From positions 1 to 23,386 of the IMG/VR virus record IMGVR_UViG_3300045999_000689: 23,386 nt of DNA. One strand, written 5' to 3'. Source of the DNA: a virus. The notes beneath the pieces were generated by a model. That model made no database searches. It had not been told where the DNA came from and worked only from the letters and a program-made list of their open reading frames with translations. Positions 1 through 7,502 of this stretch are shown here, in pieces; within the stretch, counting starts at the first letter, position 1; each line of letters starts with the position of its first letter. Both the position numbers and the translations under genes were made by a program.

Positions 1-211
1 GTGGTGGCTAACCCCAGCCTCCCGTGGTAGCGGCGCTGGCGGTCAGATGTTTAAGCAGATTGAACAATGGGCAAAAGATAAAGATGCGTCTGCATTATTT
101 ATGATTGCGTTAGAAGACAATCGGGCAAAAAAGATGGAAAATCTATACATCCGCGCTGGGTTTAGACCAATGGAGCGCACATTTATCAAAGAGGTCACAT
201 CATGGCAATAG
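1..211 (+). CDS. GNAT-family N-acetyltransferase, C-terminal part (cut by window edge)
   Basis: This reading frame is open from the left edge and ends in TAG at 209-211. It encodes about 69 residues. RGSGAGG near its beginning matches the acetyl-CoA pyrophosphate-binding motif (R/Q-x-x-G-x-G/A) of GNAT motif A. It is followed by a helix (MFKQIEQWAK) and the typical closing section ENLYIRAGFRPMERTF. GNAT enzymes move an acetyl group from acetyl-CoA to an amine; the substrate here is unknown. The gene ends 10 bases inside the next gene, so the two are probably translationally coupled. GNAT genes are found next to ejection-protein genes in other short-tailed phages, and the role there is not established. 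The N-terminal half lies outside the window. Confidence 0.75.
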   Translation, partial: WWLTPASRGSGAGGQMFKQIEQWAKDKDASALFMIALEDNRAKKMENLYIRAGFRPMERTFIKEVTSWQ

Positions 212-936
212 GAACAGCAGCCGCAATTCTTGGAAGCGCAGTGTTGGGTGCAGCAGCGTCAAGAAGCGCGTCTAAAACACAAGCTGGCGCAGCGCAACAA
301 GCCGCCGATGTGCAAAGAAGTCAATTTGAACAAACACGCGAAGACCAAGCGCCTTACCGTCAAGCTGGTTATAACGCACTAGCCAATTTACAAAGCACTG
401 CTGGCAATGTGCCTGCGGCTTTTAAGTTTGGCGCAGGCGATTATCAAGCTGACCCAGGCTACGCGTTCCGTTTGGCTGAAGGCCAGAAAGCGCTTGATCG
501 TCAAGCGGCAGCTCGTGGTGGCTTAATCTCTGGTGGTGCTTTAAAGGCGGCTACTCGATTTGGCCAAGAGATGGGATCGCAAGAGTTTGGCAACGCATAC
601 AACCGCGCTTTAACTGGCTACAACACTGAAGTGGCGCGTGAGAACCAGTTGTACAACCGCCAAGCAGCGTTGGCTGGTATTGGTCAAACTGCTACTAATT
701 TAGTTGGCCAAGCTGGTCAAAATTACGCTACCAATGTAGGCAACTTAATGACTGGCGCTGGCGCTGCTCAAGCAGCTGGTCAAGTTGGTATGGCCAATGC
801 ACTTACTGGCGGTTTAGGTACTTACCTGAACTATACCCAAAATAATGCCCTATTAGAAGCGTTAAGAAATCGTCGCTCTACTTATGGCGGCCCATCAAAT
901 GCTGAACTTGAAGCACAAATGTACGGAGGTGGTTAA
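202..936 (+). CDS. DNA ejection/transfer protein, 'p32'-like internal virion protein
   Basis: A 244-residue protein rich in Ala, Gly and Gln. The N-terminus (about 1-22) is a small-residue hydrophobic stretch. Residues about 28-75 form a Gln-rich helix containing QTREDQAPYRQAGYNAL. A central block with DPGYAFRLAEGQKALDR and AARGGLISGGALKA follows, and then Asn/Tyr/Gln-rich repeats. I recognise these blocks from phage proteins usually annotated 'DNA transfer protein p32', which are thought to be packaged in the virion and ejected with the DNA. An AGAGGT Shine-Dalgarno sequence precedes the ATG, supporting this start. Its position ahead of two large coiled virion-type proteins fits an ejection module. 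The family match is from memory, not a search. Confidence 0.8.
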   Translation: MAIGTAAAILGSAVLGAAASRSASKTQAGAAQQAADVQRSQFEQTREDQAPYRQAGYNALANLQSTAGNVPAAFKFGAGDYQADPGYAFRLAEGQKALDRQAAARGGLISGGALKAATRFGQEMGSQEFGNAYNRALTGYNTEVARENQLYNRQAALAGIGQTATNLVGQAGQNYATNVGNLMTGAGAAQAAGQVGMANALTGGLGTYLNYTQNNALLEALRNRRSTYGGPSNAELEAQMYGGG

Positions 937-938
937 TA

Positions 939-2255
939 ATGGCACTTGACCCAAACATCGCTCTTAGCGTTAGGCCACTTGAAGTTCCTAACCAGTTGGC
1001 GCAATACGCGCAGTTATCTCAAATTCAAAACGTTCAAAACCAAAACCGCATGGCTGACATGCAATTGCAGGAATACGAACGCGCGCGTGCAGAAGAAGAA
1101 GGCTTGCGTAACTATTTAACTAGAACTGATCTTACAAACCCAGAAAACCGCGCGGGTTTGTTAAAGTTTGGTAAAACTGGTCGGGAATATGTTAAAACTT
1201 TAACTGAGCAAGATACTGCCGCACTTACCGCAAAAAACGTACAGTCGCAAATAAACGAGCGTGATTTCGGACTTCAAAAAAAGAAACTTGATTTTGCGTG
1301 GGGTTCTGTTGGTTCTGCGCCAACACCTCAAGATGCCATTCAAAAAATTACCGAAGGTATGAGAAACGGCATTTTTGATATGAAAACTGCGACAGCAGAT
1401 ATTCAGAAACTTCAAAATATGACGCCTGAACAGTATCAACAATACAGAGTTCAAACAGTCATGGGCATTTTGGACGCCAAAGACAAACTTGGGTTTATGT
1501 TGCCAAAGACACGCGATCGAGACACTGGCGGTGTGATTCAAGTTATTCAAGACAATCCTGCATTGCCAGGTTACGGTTTGCCGATTGCTGGTGGGGCTAT
1601 ACCCAAAACAGCAACACCAGGCGAAAAACTGACCGATGCGCGCGCCAGAGAAAACATTGCGATCAGCCAAGAAAGATTAAGACGCGACAGCGATCCAGTG
1701 GTTCAACAAGCGTTGGCAAGCGCTAGAGCAACGGGTGAAGCGATCGCCAAAGGTGACGTGGCGGCTAGACAAGCATTGCCTAAGATCATTAGCGACGCGC
1801 AATTGGCGCTTGACGTTGTTGATCAGATGGTCGGCAAACAAGAAGTGCGCGACAAGAACGGCAAACTTATTCAAGCGGCTACAAAACCCCACCCAGGCTT
1901 TCAAGATGCTGTGGGCGCCACGTATTTACCCGGCGCTCGCTTTGTGCCTGGTACAAATGCGGCCAGCTTCCAAGCATTGCAAAACCAAGTTGAAGGCACT
2001 GCATTCTTGTCAGCGTTTGAAGCACTTAAAGGTGGCGGCGCTATCTCTGAGAAAGAGGGCGAGAAAGCTACCGCTGCTCGTTTGCGTATGACGTTGGCTC
2101 AAAACGAGCAAGAGTACGTCAAGGCCGCGCGCGAGTTCCAAGACATCGTTCGTACCGGCGTGCAAAATGCACAACGTAAAGCTGGCGGCGGCGCGTCAAG
2201 CCCCGCGCCAACTAACGCTGCTAACATTGACGCGCTTCTCAAGAAATACGAGTAA
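939..2255 (+). CDS. Probable internal virion / ejection protein (438 aa, orphan)
   Basis: I do not recognise a named domain. The 438-residue protein is hydrophilic and largely helical. It opens with a Gln/Asn-rich segment (about 18-60, LAQYAQLSQIQNVQNQNR) and continues with long amphipathic stretches. There is no obvious signal peptide or membrane segment. The last 15 or so residues are helical and charged, after a Gly/Ser/Pro/Ala linker (about 413-425). A strong GGAGGT Shine-Dalgarno sequence sits before the ATG, and the gene follows the p32-like gene by 2 bases. Size, composition and position between two other ejection-type genes suggest a protein ejected into the host envelope or cytoplasm. 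This assignment rests mainly on context. Confidence 0.72.
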   Translation: MALDPNIALSVRPLEVPNQLAQYAQLSQIQNVQNQNRMADMQLQEYERARAEEEGLRNYLTRTDLTNPENRAGLLKFGKTGREYVKTLTEQDTAALTAKNVQSQINERDFGLQKKKLDFAWGSVGSAPTPQDAIQKITEGMRNGIFDMKTATADIQKLQNMTPEQYQQYRVQTVMGILDAKDKLGFMLPKTRDRDTGGVIQVIQDNPALPGYGLPIAGGAIPKTATPGEKLTDARARENIAISQERLRRDSDPVVQQALASARATGEAIAKGDVAARQALPKIISDAQLALDVVDQMVGKQEVRDKNGKLIQAATKPHPGFQDAVGATYLPGARFVPGTNAASFQALQNQVEGTAFLSAFEALKGGGAISEKEGEKATAARLRMTLAQNEQEYVKAAREFQDIVRTGVQNAQRKAGGGASSPAPTNAANIDALLKKYE

Positions 2256-2257
2256 TC

Positions 2258-4399
2258 ATGGCCACACTTGAACAACTCACGGCAGCGTTGGTCAAAGCCG
2301 ATGCCGCAGGAAACACCGCAGACGCTAAAGCCTTTGCCGACGAGATTCGACGAGTGCAAGCCGCGCCTGCGTTACCTACCTCTTTGCAACCCTCAATGCG
2401 CGCTGACACAGGCATACCCGTTGAGCGCAAACCGCCTACAACATACGAGCGCGTTCGTGAGTTCATCACACCTACAGTTGAGATGCTGGGTGCGGCAGGC
2501 GGTGGTTTAATTGGCGCTGGCGCGGGTACTATGGTATTGCCCGGCGTTGGTACAGCAACTGGCGCAGTAGGCGGCGCAGGACTTGGCTACGGCATGGCCA
2601 AAGAAGCGCTTAACCTAGCCGACATTTATATCGGCGGCAAAGCCCCACGCCAAGGCGCAGCGCAAGTTACTGAGCCAGTTCGTAATGTGCTTGAAGGCGC
2701 GACCTTTGAGGCTGGCGGTCGTGTTCTTGGCCCCGCCATTGGTTATGTGGCGGGTAAAGTCGCTGACTTGCGTCAGATTCCTCAACAGAAAGCCGCTAAG
2801 ATTGTAAAAGACGCGCTTGGCCCTGACTTTGAACAAGTCACCAACGCCCTTCGCGCTGCCCAAGGCAAAGGTGTTAGCGCTGCACAAGCCACGGCTGAAA
2901 TTAACAGCCCAACATGGCAAGCACTAATTGACCGCGCTACTGCACGCGACCCACGATTCCTTCGTGCGTTAGAAGACACCCAAGGCAAAGAGTCTGTAAA
3001 CGCTCTTGCTAGGTTAGCAGGCGGTGCTACTGCGGCTGAAGCGCGCGGTACAGTTGAGCAAGCCAAAGCTAACCTTAACATGATGACCACCCCTCAACGC
3101 GAAGCTGCACTTAACCGTACAAACTTAGGTAAAGATGTAGCAGCCTTTGAAGCGCAGGCAGGCAAGCTCAGCGCTGAAGCGGCGGCTGAAGTTCAAAAAG
3201 TGCGTGATCTTATTAGCGCAGGAAACGCTGCTGAAGCGTGGGCACGCCTTGATTTGATCAAACGTAATTTGCCAGTTGGCGCAACTAAATACACCTACGC
3301 TGGTGAGTTGGCTGAAAAGGCGTTTAACGAATGGTCAAACAAAGCCGCACAAGCATCGCTTGATCTTGGTCAAGGCGCTAGATTTGCTCAGAGCGCCGCA
3401 GACGCGCTTCGCTCAGTTGGTATCAAACCCCTTGAAGGTCAAAAACTGGCGCAAAGCATTTCCACAATTGCCAACAAGCCCGAGTTTGCGGGCAACGATG
3501 TATTGGCTGGCGCAGTTAAAACCGTGGCTGATGACATTGCCAAATGGACTAGCAGCGGCGGCGTTATTGACGCTCGCGCTTTGGACGCAATTCGTAAGAA
3601 TTCTGTCAACGCCGCCATTCAAAAATTACGCCCAGGCATGGACGCGACCGCCCAACGCAATCTTGCGGCCAGCGTTTTAACGGATATTCGCCCCGCTTTG
3701 GTTGACGCCATCGAAGCAGCCGGTGGCACTGGCTATCGTCAATACTTGGCTGATTACACCAAAGGCATGAGCGCAATTGCTGAAAAGAAACTGACAGGCG
3801 AAGCCTTACGTTTATGGAAAACCGACAAAGATGCGTTTGTGCGACTGGTGCAAAACGAATCGCCTGAAGCTGTTGAGAAGATTCTTGGCCCAGGTAAATA
3901 CAACATCGCCACTGAGTTGGCTGATGACGCTATGGCAGTTTTGCAAAACCAAGCAAAAAAGCGATTGACTGAAATTTCCGTTAAAGAACAAGTTAGCGCG
4001 GGTCAAGACGCATTGAAACAGTTGTTGCTAGACAACATGTCTAAGCTGCGTGTGCCATCCTACTTGAGCGCTGTGGCCGCAACAACCAACAAGGCTTTGC
4101 AAATTTTGGAAAACAAGATTGGCGCTAAGACAATGAGTACGCTGACCGAAGGTTTAAAAACGCCTGAAGGTGCGGCTAAGTTGCTTGAGACATTGCCTGC
4201 TGCGGAGCGCAACCGCGTGATCAAACTGATTTCTGACCCGTCTATGCTGGGGCAGACAAGCGCTAAAAAAGCTGCTGAAGCAATTCGCACCGGCACGGTC
4301 ACTACTGGCGTCAATATGTTGGCGCCCGAGCGCAACAACGAGAATGCACTAAACAATCAGCCAGTGCGTAGGATTGAATTAACTGGAATGGCTAACTGA
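2258..4399 (+). CDS. Large internal virion protein, probable ejection protein with glycine-zipper segment
   Basis: A 713-residue protein. After an N-terminal helical region, residues about 75-112 form a Gly/Ala-rich hydrophobic segment (AAGGGLIGAGAGTMVLPGVG and onward). This resembles glycine-zipper membrane-inserting stretches. The remainder is a long Ala/Lys/Glu-rich helical body. The architecture fits the largest ejection proteins of short-tailed phages (P22 gp16 or T7 gp15/gp16 class), which cross the envelope during infection, but I see no lytic transglycosylase motif. The start lies 2 bases after the previous stop. The gene ends TGATG, sharing one base with the next start. Function is inferred from architecture and neighbours. 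Confidence 0.72.
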   Translation: MATLEQLTAALVKADAAGNTADAKAFADEIRRVQAAPALPTSLQPSMRADTGIPVERKPPTTYERVREFITPTVEMLGAAGGGLIGAGAGTMVLPGVGTATGAVGGAGLGYGMAKEALNLADIYIGGKAPRQGAAQVTEPVRNVLEGATFEAGGRVLGPAIGYVAGKVADLRQIPQQKAAKIVKDALGPDFEQVTNALRAAQGKGVSAAQATAEINSPTWQALIDRATARDPRFLRALEDTQGKESVNALARLAGGATAAEARGTVEQAKANLNMMTTPQREAALNRTNLGKDVAAFEAQAGKLSAEAAAEVQKVRDLISAGNAAEAWARLDLIKRNLPVGATKYTYAGELAEKAFNEWSNKAAQASLDLGQGARFAQSAADALRSVGIKPLEGQKLAQSISTIANKPEFAGNDVLAGAVKTVADDIAKWTSSGGVIDARALDAIRKNSVNAAIQKLRPGMDATAQRNLAASVLTDIRPALVDAIEAAGGTGYRQYLADYTKGMSAIAEKKLTGEALRLWKTDKDAFVRLVQNESPEAVEKILGPGKYNIATELADDAMAVLQNQAKKRLTEISVKEQVSAGQDALKQLLLDNMSKLRVPSYLSAVAATTNKALQILENKIGAKTMSTLTEGLKTPEGAAKLLETLPAAERNRVIKLISDPSMLGQTSAKKAAEAIRTGTVTTGVNMLAPERNNENALNNQPVRRIELTGMAN

Positions 4400-4620
4400 T
4401 GGACACTCAAGTTTTATTCAACATCGCGGTCAGTCTGGCGGGGTTCTTAGGTGGTTGGGTGCTGAACAACATCTACCGGTCACTGGAACGCCTCGACACA
4501 GACGTGCGGGCCATGCCTTTGAACTACGTCACACGCGATGACTACCGCGCCGACATGCGCGATGTAAAGGACATGCTCGGTAAGATATTTGACAAACTGG
4601 ATTCTAAAGTTGACAAATGA
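4399..4620 (+). CDS. Small membrane protein with C-terminal coiled coil
   Basis: A 73-residue protein. Residues about 5-25 (LFNIAVSLAGFLGGWVLNNI) form one membrane segment. A charged helix follows (DDYRADMRDVKDMLGKIFDK), probably a coiled coil. The start overlaps the upstream stop by one base (TGATG) and the end overlaps the next start (ATGA). I have the impression of similar small proteins at the end of late operons in phages of Gram-negative bacteria, where they are usually hypothetical. It could take part in lysis, for example as an inner-membrane spanin or holin regulator, or be a minor virion protein. The sequence does not decide between these. Confidence 0.7.
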   Translation: MDTQVLFNIAVSLAGFLGGWVLNNIYRSLERLDTDVRAMPLNYVTRDDYRADMRDVKDMLGKIFDKLDSKVDK

Positions 4621-5114
4621 TCATCGACCCCATCACCGCGCTCGAAGGATTACAAAGTGCGATTAGTGTAGTCAAAAAAGCAAGCAAGGTCGCAAGTGAC
4701 CTAGCAGGCTTGGCTCCATCCATCGCCAAGATGTTTGACGCCAAAAGTACCGCTACCAAGGCGATGCTTCAGGCCAAGCGTACAGGCGGTAAGTCTAACC
4801 TTGGCGCTGCGCTACAGATTGAGATGGCGCTCGATGAGGCCAAGCGGTTTGAAGAACAGCTAAAGATGCTGTTCATGCAGGCTGGTCGCATAGACGTGTG
4901 GAACGCCACCAAGGCTCGTCAGGCCGAGATGGACAGAGATGACGCCAAGGAAATGGCGGCGTTGAAAGCGGCAGAAAAGAAACAAAAAGAAGACGAACAA
5001 GAGCAAATGGCGTGGGCAGTTGGTACTGTCGTGATCGTAATGCTTTTGGGCGCAGTTGGCTGGGGCATTGCTGAGATACAGGATTTCTGTGCCAAGACAA
5101 GGTGTGGTCGGTGA
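4617..5114 (+). CDS. Coiled-coil protein with C-terminal membrane anchor (165 aa)
   Basis: An orphan protein. The N-terminal half (about 1-60) is an amphipathic Ala/Lys-rich helix region. Residues about 65-128 are strongly charged and helical (EMDRDDAKEMAALKAAEKKQ), very likely coiled coil. Residues about 131-151 (MAWAVGTVVIVMLLGAVGWG) form a membrane segment, leaving a short tail with two cysteines (FCAKTRCGR). The start overlaps the previous stop by ATGA, and the stop overlaps the next GTG start. A tail-anchored coiled-coil protein between membrane proteins and ahead of the endolysin suggests a lysis or membrane role. It is not a standard Rz spanin, because the membrane segment is at the wrong end. 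Confidence 0.68.
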   Translation: MIIDPITALEGLQSAISVVKKASKVASDLAGLAPSIAKMFDAKSTATKAMLQAKRTGGKSNLGAALQIEMALDEAKRFEEQLKMLFMQAGRIDVWNATKARQAEMDRDDAKEMAALKAAEKKQKEDEQEQMAWAVGTVVIVMLLGAVGWGIAEIQDFCAKTRCGR

Positions 5115-5260
5115 ATGAGTACCAGAAACAGTTTGACCTATTCCTCAAAGTCTTTGTCAGACTGTGCGTTGCGTGGTGGGTGCTTGGCCTGCTCCAGTAT
5201 CTGCCTGACGAGCTTGCAGGCAAAATTGTAAATAAACTTCTTGGAATGATTGGACTTTAA
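5111..5260 (+). CDS. 49-aa membrane protein, GTG start
   Basis: A short gene in the gap between the 165-aa and 171-aa genes. GTG at 5111 overlaps the previous TGA (GTGA), and the gene ends TAA at 5258-5260, directly against the next ATG. The product begins MNEYQKQFDLFLKVFVRLC. It contains a hydrophobic stretch (VFVRLCVAWWVLGLLQYL, about 15-32) and ends IVNKLLGMIGL, an amphipathic tail. The seamless overlaps on both sides leave no non-coding gap, which supports a real gene. It is probably a small membrane protein of the lysis cluster (holin, antiholin or pinholin-like); nothing decides which. Confidence 0.62.
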   Translation: MNEYQKQFDLFLKVFVRLCVAWWVLGLLQYLPDELAGKIVNKLLGMIGL

Positions 5261-5776
5261 ATGCTAACCTTACTTTCTACCCTTGTCAGTTTCTTAATGG
5301 GCGGCTTGCCCAAACTCTTAGACTTCTTTCAAGATCGTTCGGATAAAAAGCACGAGTTGGCGCTAGCGCAAATGCAGATTACCCGCGAACTAGAACTGCG
5401 TAAAGCTGGCTTTGAGGCGCAAGAGCGTATTGAACACATCAAGTCAGAGCAGTTGGAAACAGAAAGCGCGGCCAGCACCAAGCAGGCTTTGATTGGCGCG
5501 CAGCAGGCTGAGATGCAAGCCGTCTACGCTCACGACACCGCGCTTAACGAAGGCACTAGCGAATGGATGAAGAATCTGCGCGCTAGCGTGCGCCCTGTGA
5601 TCACTTACGGTTTCTTCTTTTTGCTAGTCTTCGTTGACGTTGGCCTGTTTGCCTACGGCTGGAACAGCGGCGTGTCGTTTACTGAGTTGGCCGAGATGCT
5701 GTGGGACTCTGACACCCAAGCGTTGTTTGCCAGCATCATTGCGTTTCACTTTGGCGGCAGAGCGTTTGGCAAATGA
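5261..5776 (+). CDS. Putative holin-like membrane protein (3-TM holin type)
   Basis: A 171-residue protein. It has an N-terminal hydrophobic helix (about 1-24, LSTLVSFLMGGLPKLLDFF), a long charged helix (about 26-100) and RASVRPVITYGFFFLLVFVD beginning a membrane segment (about 108-134). A final hydrophobic stretch (about 152-168, TQALFASIIAFHFGGRAFG) closes it. The layout of coiled region, 'RPVITY' membrane segment and C-terminal segment ending FGGRAFGK resembles the three-TM holins seen beside endolysins and in gene-transfer agents. A holin would form the membrane lesion that frees the endolysin. The stop overlaps the endolysin start by ATGA, which strongly supports a lysis role. It could also be a non-holin lysis accessory protein. 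Confidence 0.65.
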   Translation: MLTLLSTLVSFLMGGLPKLLDFFQDRSDKKHELALAQMQITRELELRKAGFEAQERIEHIKSEQLETESAASTKQALIGAQQAEMQAVYAHDTALNEGTSEWMKNLRASVRPVITYGFFFLLVFVDVGLFAYGWNSGVSFTELAEMLWDSDTQALFASIIAFHFGGRAFGK

Positions 5777-6249
5777 AAATTTCAGCCAAGTGTTTACACA
5801 TGATTCGCCATCACGAGGGCGTGAGGCAGAATCCCTACAAATGCCCTGCAAAGCTGTGGACTGTGGGCGTGGGGCACGTCATGTTCCCAGAGCAGGGCAA
5901 ACTCAAAATAGACCAGCGCGACGCCTTTGTGCCCCCGCCAGAGGCCATGCGTAAGCACTCAATGGAGGAAGTCGATGCAATACTTAGGGCCGATCTTGCT
6001 CGGTTTGAGAAAGGCGTGGCTACTTATTGTCCTGTGCCTCTTACTCAAGGACAGTTTGACGCGCTGGTTTCATTTTCTTTCAATGTAGGGCTTGGCACTC
6101 TCCAGAGGTCAACCATGCGGCAAAAGGTGCTGCGTGGTGACATGGAGGGCGCTGCCGAGGAGCTACTGAAGTACTGCATGGCTGGCGGCAAGGTCTTAAG
6201 GGGCCTCCAGACGCGTCGGATTGACGAACGGGCGCTATTCCTTAGTTAA
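5773..6249 (+). CDS. Endolysin: GH24 phage lysozyme (N-acetylmuramidase)
   Basis: A 158-residue protein of T4/P22-lysozyme type that cleaves the glycan strands of peptidoglycan. The catalytic signature E-x8-(D/C)-x5-T is visible as Glu15, Cys24 and Thr30 within HHEGVRQNPYKCPAKLWTVG, followed by the usual VGVGH. The second family block, LTQGQFDALVSFSFNVG, is also present, and the C-terminal RRIDERALF is typical. No signal peptide or signal-anchor is seen, so export should depend on a classical holin, most likely the product of the gene just upstream. The start is ATGA-coupled to that gene. The last 15 bases overlap the end of the convergent minus-strand gene. Length is normal for the family. 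Confidence 0.95.
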   Translation: MKISAKCLHMIRHHEGVRQNPYKCPAKLWTVGVGHVMFPEQGKLKIDQRDAFVPPPEAMRKHSMEEVDAILRADLARFEKGVATYCPVPLTQGQFDALVSFSFNVGLGTLQRSTMRQKVLRGDMEGAAEELLKYCMAGGKVLRGLQTRRIDERALFLS

Positions 6250-6396
6250 GGCGCGATACGCCTCAATAGCGGTCTTTAAATCGCATTGCAACTGCTGTAT
6301 GCGGTCATCTTGCTCACACAGCTTGGCGTAGGCTTCTTCGGCAAACTTGGCCAAGTTAGCCTGGCTCCATGTAGAAAAGTCTGGTCTGTTGGTCAT
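6235..6396 (-). CDS. Small hypothetical protein (53 aa), last gene of the left minus-strand operon
   Basis: The product begins MTNRPDFSTWSQANLAKFAE and continues as one helix (EEAYAKLCEQDDRIQQLQCD), probably coiled coil, so a dimerising helical protein is likely. A longer reading frame extends nine residues upstream. I chose the inner ATG because it has AAGGAGAG at proper spacing and overlaps the upstream gene's stop (ATGA). Its 3' end overlaps the convergent endolysin gene by 15 bases. No known family is recognised. Confidence 0.7.
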   Translation of the reverse strand: MTNRPDFSTWSQANLAKFAEEAYAKLCEQDDRIQQLQCDLKTAIEAYRALTKE

Positions 6397-7022
6397 GCTC
6401 TCTCCTTGATGTCGTAGAACCAATCGTCACCGGCAGACCACTTGCGTGTGCCGTCTACTGTCCACAGGCGCTGCGCCGCTTGGAAGTCAGGGAACTTTGT
6501 CTCACTTGGGATCAAACTCTGGTCATACCACAGGCAGCGGTTGTTTGGTTGGCAAGCAAACTGGCCGTTGTCCAGCGCAATCCAATTGAACGACTTGTGT
6601 TCCTCGGCCTGCTCTGTGAACCCAGTGTCCAAGTCCATGCCCTCGGCGCAGAAGTCCACCGTGAACAAGTAGCGTCCGAAATGCCACTCTTTGTCTTTGC
6701 CAAGAAACTTAACGCCCAGATTACGCAGGCCGATCTTCTCAATGATTGTGAAGCGGTAGCCCATGCAGTCCCAAAGCTGAAGCGTGTCAATCGGCAGATC
6801 GCCTGCGTCTTTATGCCAGACGTAGGCGTGGATCGGCAGCTTGTCGTACAAGGCGCCGTAGTTGGGCAACAGCGACTCGATGCGGAACACTTGGCCACGC
6901 AAGGCTTTGAGGCTGACCCAGATGGCGGGCTCCAGTTCGCCATGGCCTTTGTGGTCGTTGTACAAGAACTCGCGCTTAACAAAGCACTTCATGGGCGGCA
7001 GTGATGCCACGATATAGCTCAT
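6393..7022 (-). CDS. Conserved phage protein of unknown function (209 aa)
   Basis: This mixed alpha/beta protein is rich in Trp, Tyr, Phe and Asp, with no membrane segment. The N-terminus MSYIVASLPPMKCFVKREFL and the blocks LPIHAYVWHKDAGDLPID and GFTEQAEEHKSFNWIALDNG look like a conserved soluble phage family that I remember from other tailed phages as hypothetical. AAGGA lies 6 bases before the ATG, supporting this start. It follows the next upstream gene by 9 bases and is ATGA-coupled to the 53-aa gene. No catalytic motif is evident. Position at the distal end of an early operon suggests an accessory host-takeover or regulatory role, which is only inference. Confidence 0.8.
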   Translation of the reverse strand: MSYIVASLPPMKCFVKREFLYNDHKGHGELEPAIWVSLKALRGQVFRIESLLPNYGALYDKLPIHAYVWHKDAGDLPIDTLQLWDCMGYRFTIIEKIGLRNLGVKFLGKDKEWHFGRYLFTVDFCAEGMDLDTGFTEQAEEHKSFNWIALDNGQFACQPNNRCLWYDQSLIPSETKFPDFQAAQRLWTVDGTRKWSAGDDWFYDIKERA

Positions 7023-7031
7023 GTGTTTTCC

Positions 7032-7223
7032 TTAATCATTGATTTCTTTCTTTGAGGGTGCGTCTAATTCAAGACGGTAATACTTGGCGGGCATCTTGGC
7101 GCTCTTGTCCAAGTGCTTACGCAGCCAGTCAATGCCGCCAAGTTCTTGGAAGATCATCATGTGACGATCCGTGAGCCTGATCTGGCGGCCTTTAAGGGGT
7201 TCGGGTGGTTTTGGGCGTGGCAC
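7032..7223 (-). CDS. Small conserved hypothetical protein (63 aa; start uncertain)
   Basis: The core PEPLKGRQIRLTDRHMMIFQ followed by ELGGIDWLRKHLDKSAKMPA looks like a small helical phage protein, with a helix-turn-helix-like spacing that could bind DNA; the family is unknown to me. The frame is open up to a TTG at 7298. That start would overlap the preceding Cys-rich gene by 107 bases, so I place the start at GTG 7223, giving a 32-base overlap like others in this operon. No good Shine-Dalgarno sequence supports GTG 7223, while TTG 7298 has a GAAGG 5-6 bases upstream, so the longer 88-aa form remains possible. Confidence 0.6.
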   Translation of the reverse strand: MPRPKPPEPLKGRQIRLTDRHMMIFQELGGIDWLRKHLDKSAKMPAKYYRLELDAPSKKEIND

Positions 7224-7356
7224 GATGTTGAAGTAAGTTTTTGGTTGTAATGCGGCGATTCCAGCAAAGCTGGCAATGCCATTTGGATCCCATGTCAACG
7301 CCGCCTTCGGGCGGCTTGTCTGTCTGGCACTTGGCGCAGAGTTTAAATTTGTGCAT
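7192..7356 (-). CDS. Small zinc-ribbon-like protein (54 aa, two CxxC pairs)
   Basis: The product begins MHKFKLCAKCQTDKPPEGGV and continues with KWHCQLCWNRR. Cys7/Cys10 and Cys28/Cys31 make two CxxC knuckles about 17 residues apart, the layout of a treble-clef or zinc-ribbon metal site. The tail is basic and Thr-rich. The ATG at 7354-7356 overlaps the upstream stop by one base (TAATG), so translation is probably coupled; no separate Shine-Dalgarno sequence is seen. Metal binding is inferred from cysteine spacing. Such mini zinc ribbons often bind nucleic acid or a host protein, but no partner can be named. Confidence 0.65.
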   Translation of the reverse strand: MHKFKLCAKCQTDKPPEGGVDMGSKWHCQLCWNRRITTKNLLQHRATPKTTRTP

Positions 7357-7502
7357 TATTTTTGAAGTGATATGGGCATGTAGATACACGCCTTGGACTT
7401 GCTGTTCTGCACAACAAGAGGGGCGGTTGGCGCGCACCGTTTGCAGTTCATGCACTTGGCGCATGGCTGGACGGGCGCACACTTAAGGTAGTTAAAAAAC
7501 AC
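7356..7502 (-). CDS. Cysteine-rich mini-protein (48 aa, C-x2-C-x2-C-x2-C)
   Basis: Read from GTG at 7500-7502 to TAA at 7356-7358. The core is VQPCAKCMNCKRCAPTAP, with Cys14, 17, 20 and 23 spaced two residues apart and a further Cys8 and Cys39. The spacing resembles a ferredoxin-like [4Fe-4S] or dense zinc-binding motif. The stop overlaps the ATG of the next Cys-rich gene by one base, and the GTG lies inside the upstream gene's last codons. The frame fills what would otherwise be a gap in a fully packed operon. The start is uncertain: there is no Shine-Dalgarno sequence, and an inner ATG (Met18) would remove the first cysteines. Confidence 0.52.
   Translation of the reverse strand: MFFNYLKCAPVQPCAKCMNCKRCAPTAPLVVQNSKSKACIYMPISLQK

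Noticed and set aside
6249-6263. AGGCG-CGATA-CGCCT hairpin after the endolysin
   Set aside because: A 5-bp stem without a T-run on either strand; too weak to call a terminator.
6480-7004. 174-aa plus-strand frame opposite the 209-aa gene
   Set aside because: The minus-strand product has conserved-looking blocks, a good start and ATGA coupling; the plus-strand frame has none of these.
7192-7298. Programmed frameshift joining the zinc-ribbon gene to the next gene
   Set aside because: The next frame would need a +1 (or -2) shift and no classical slippery heptamer is positioned for it; simple gene overlap explains the data.
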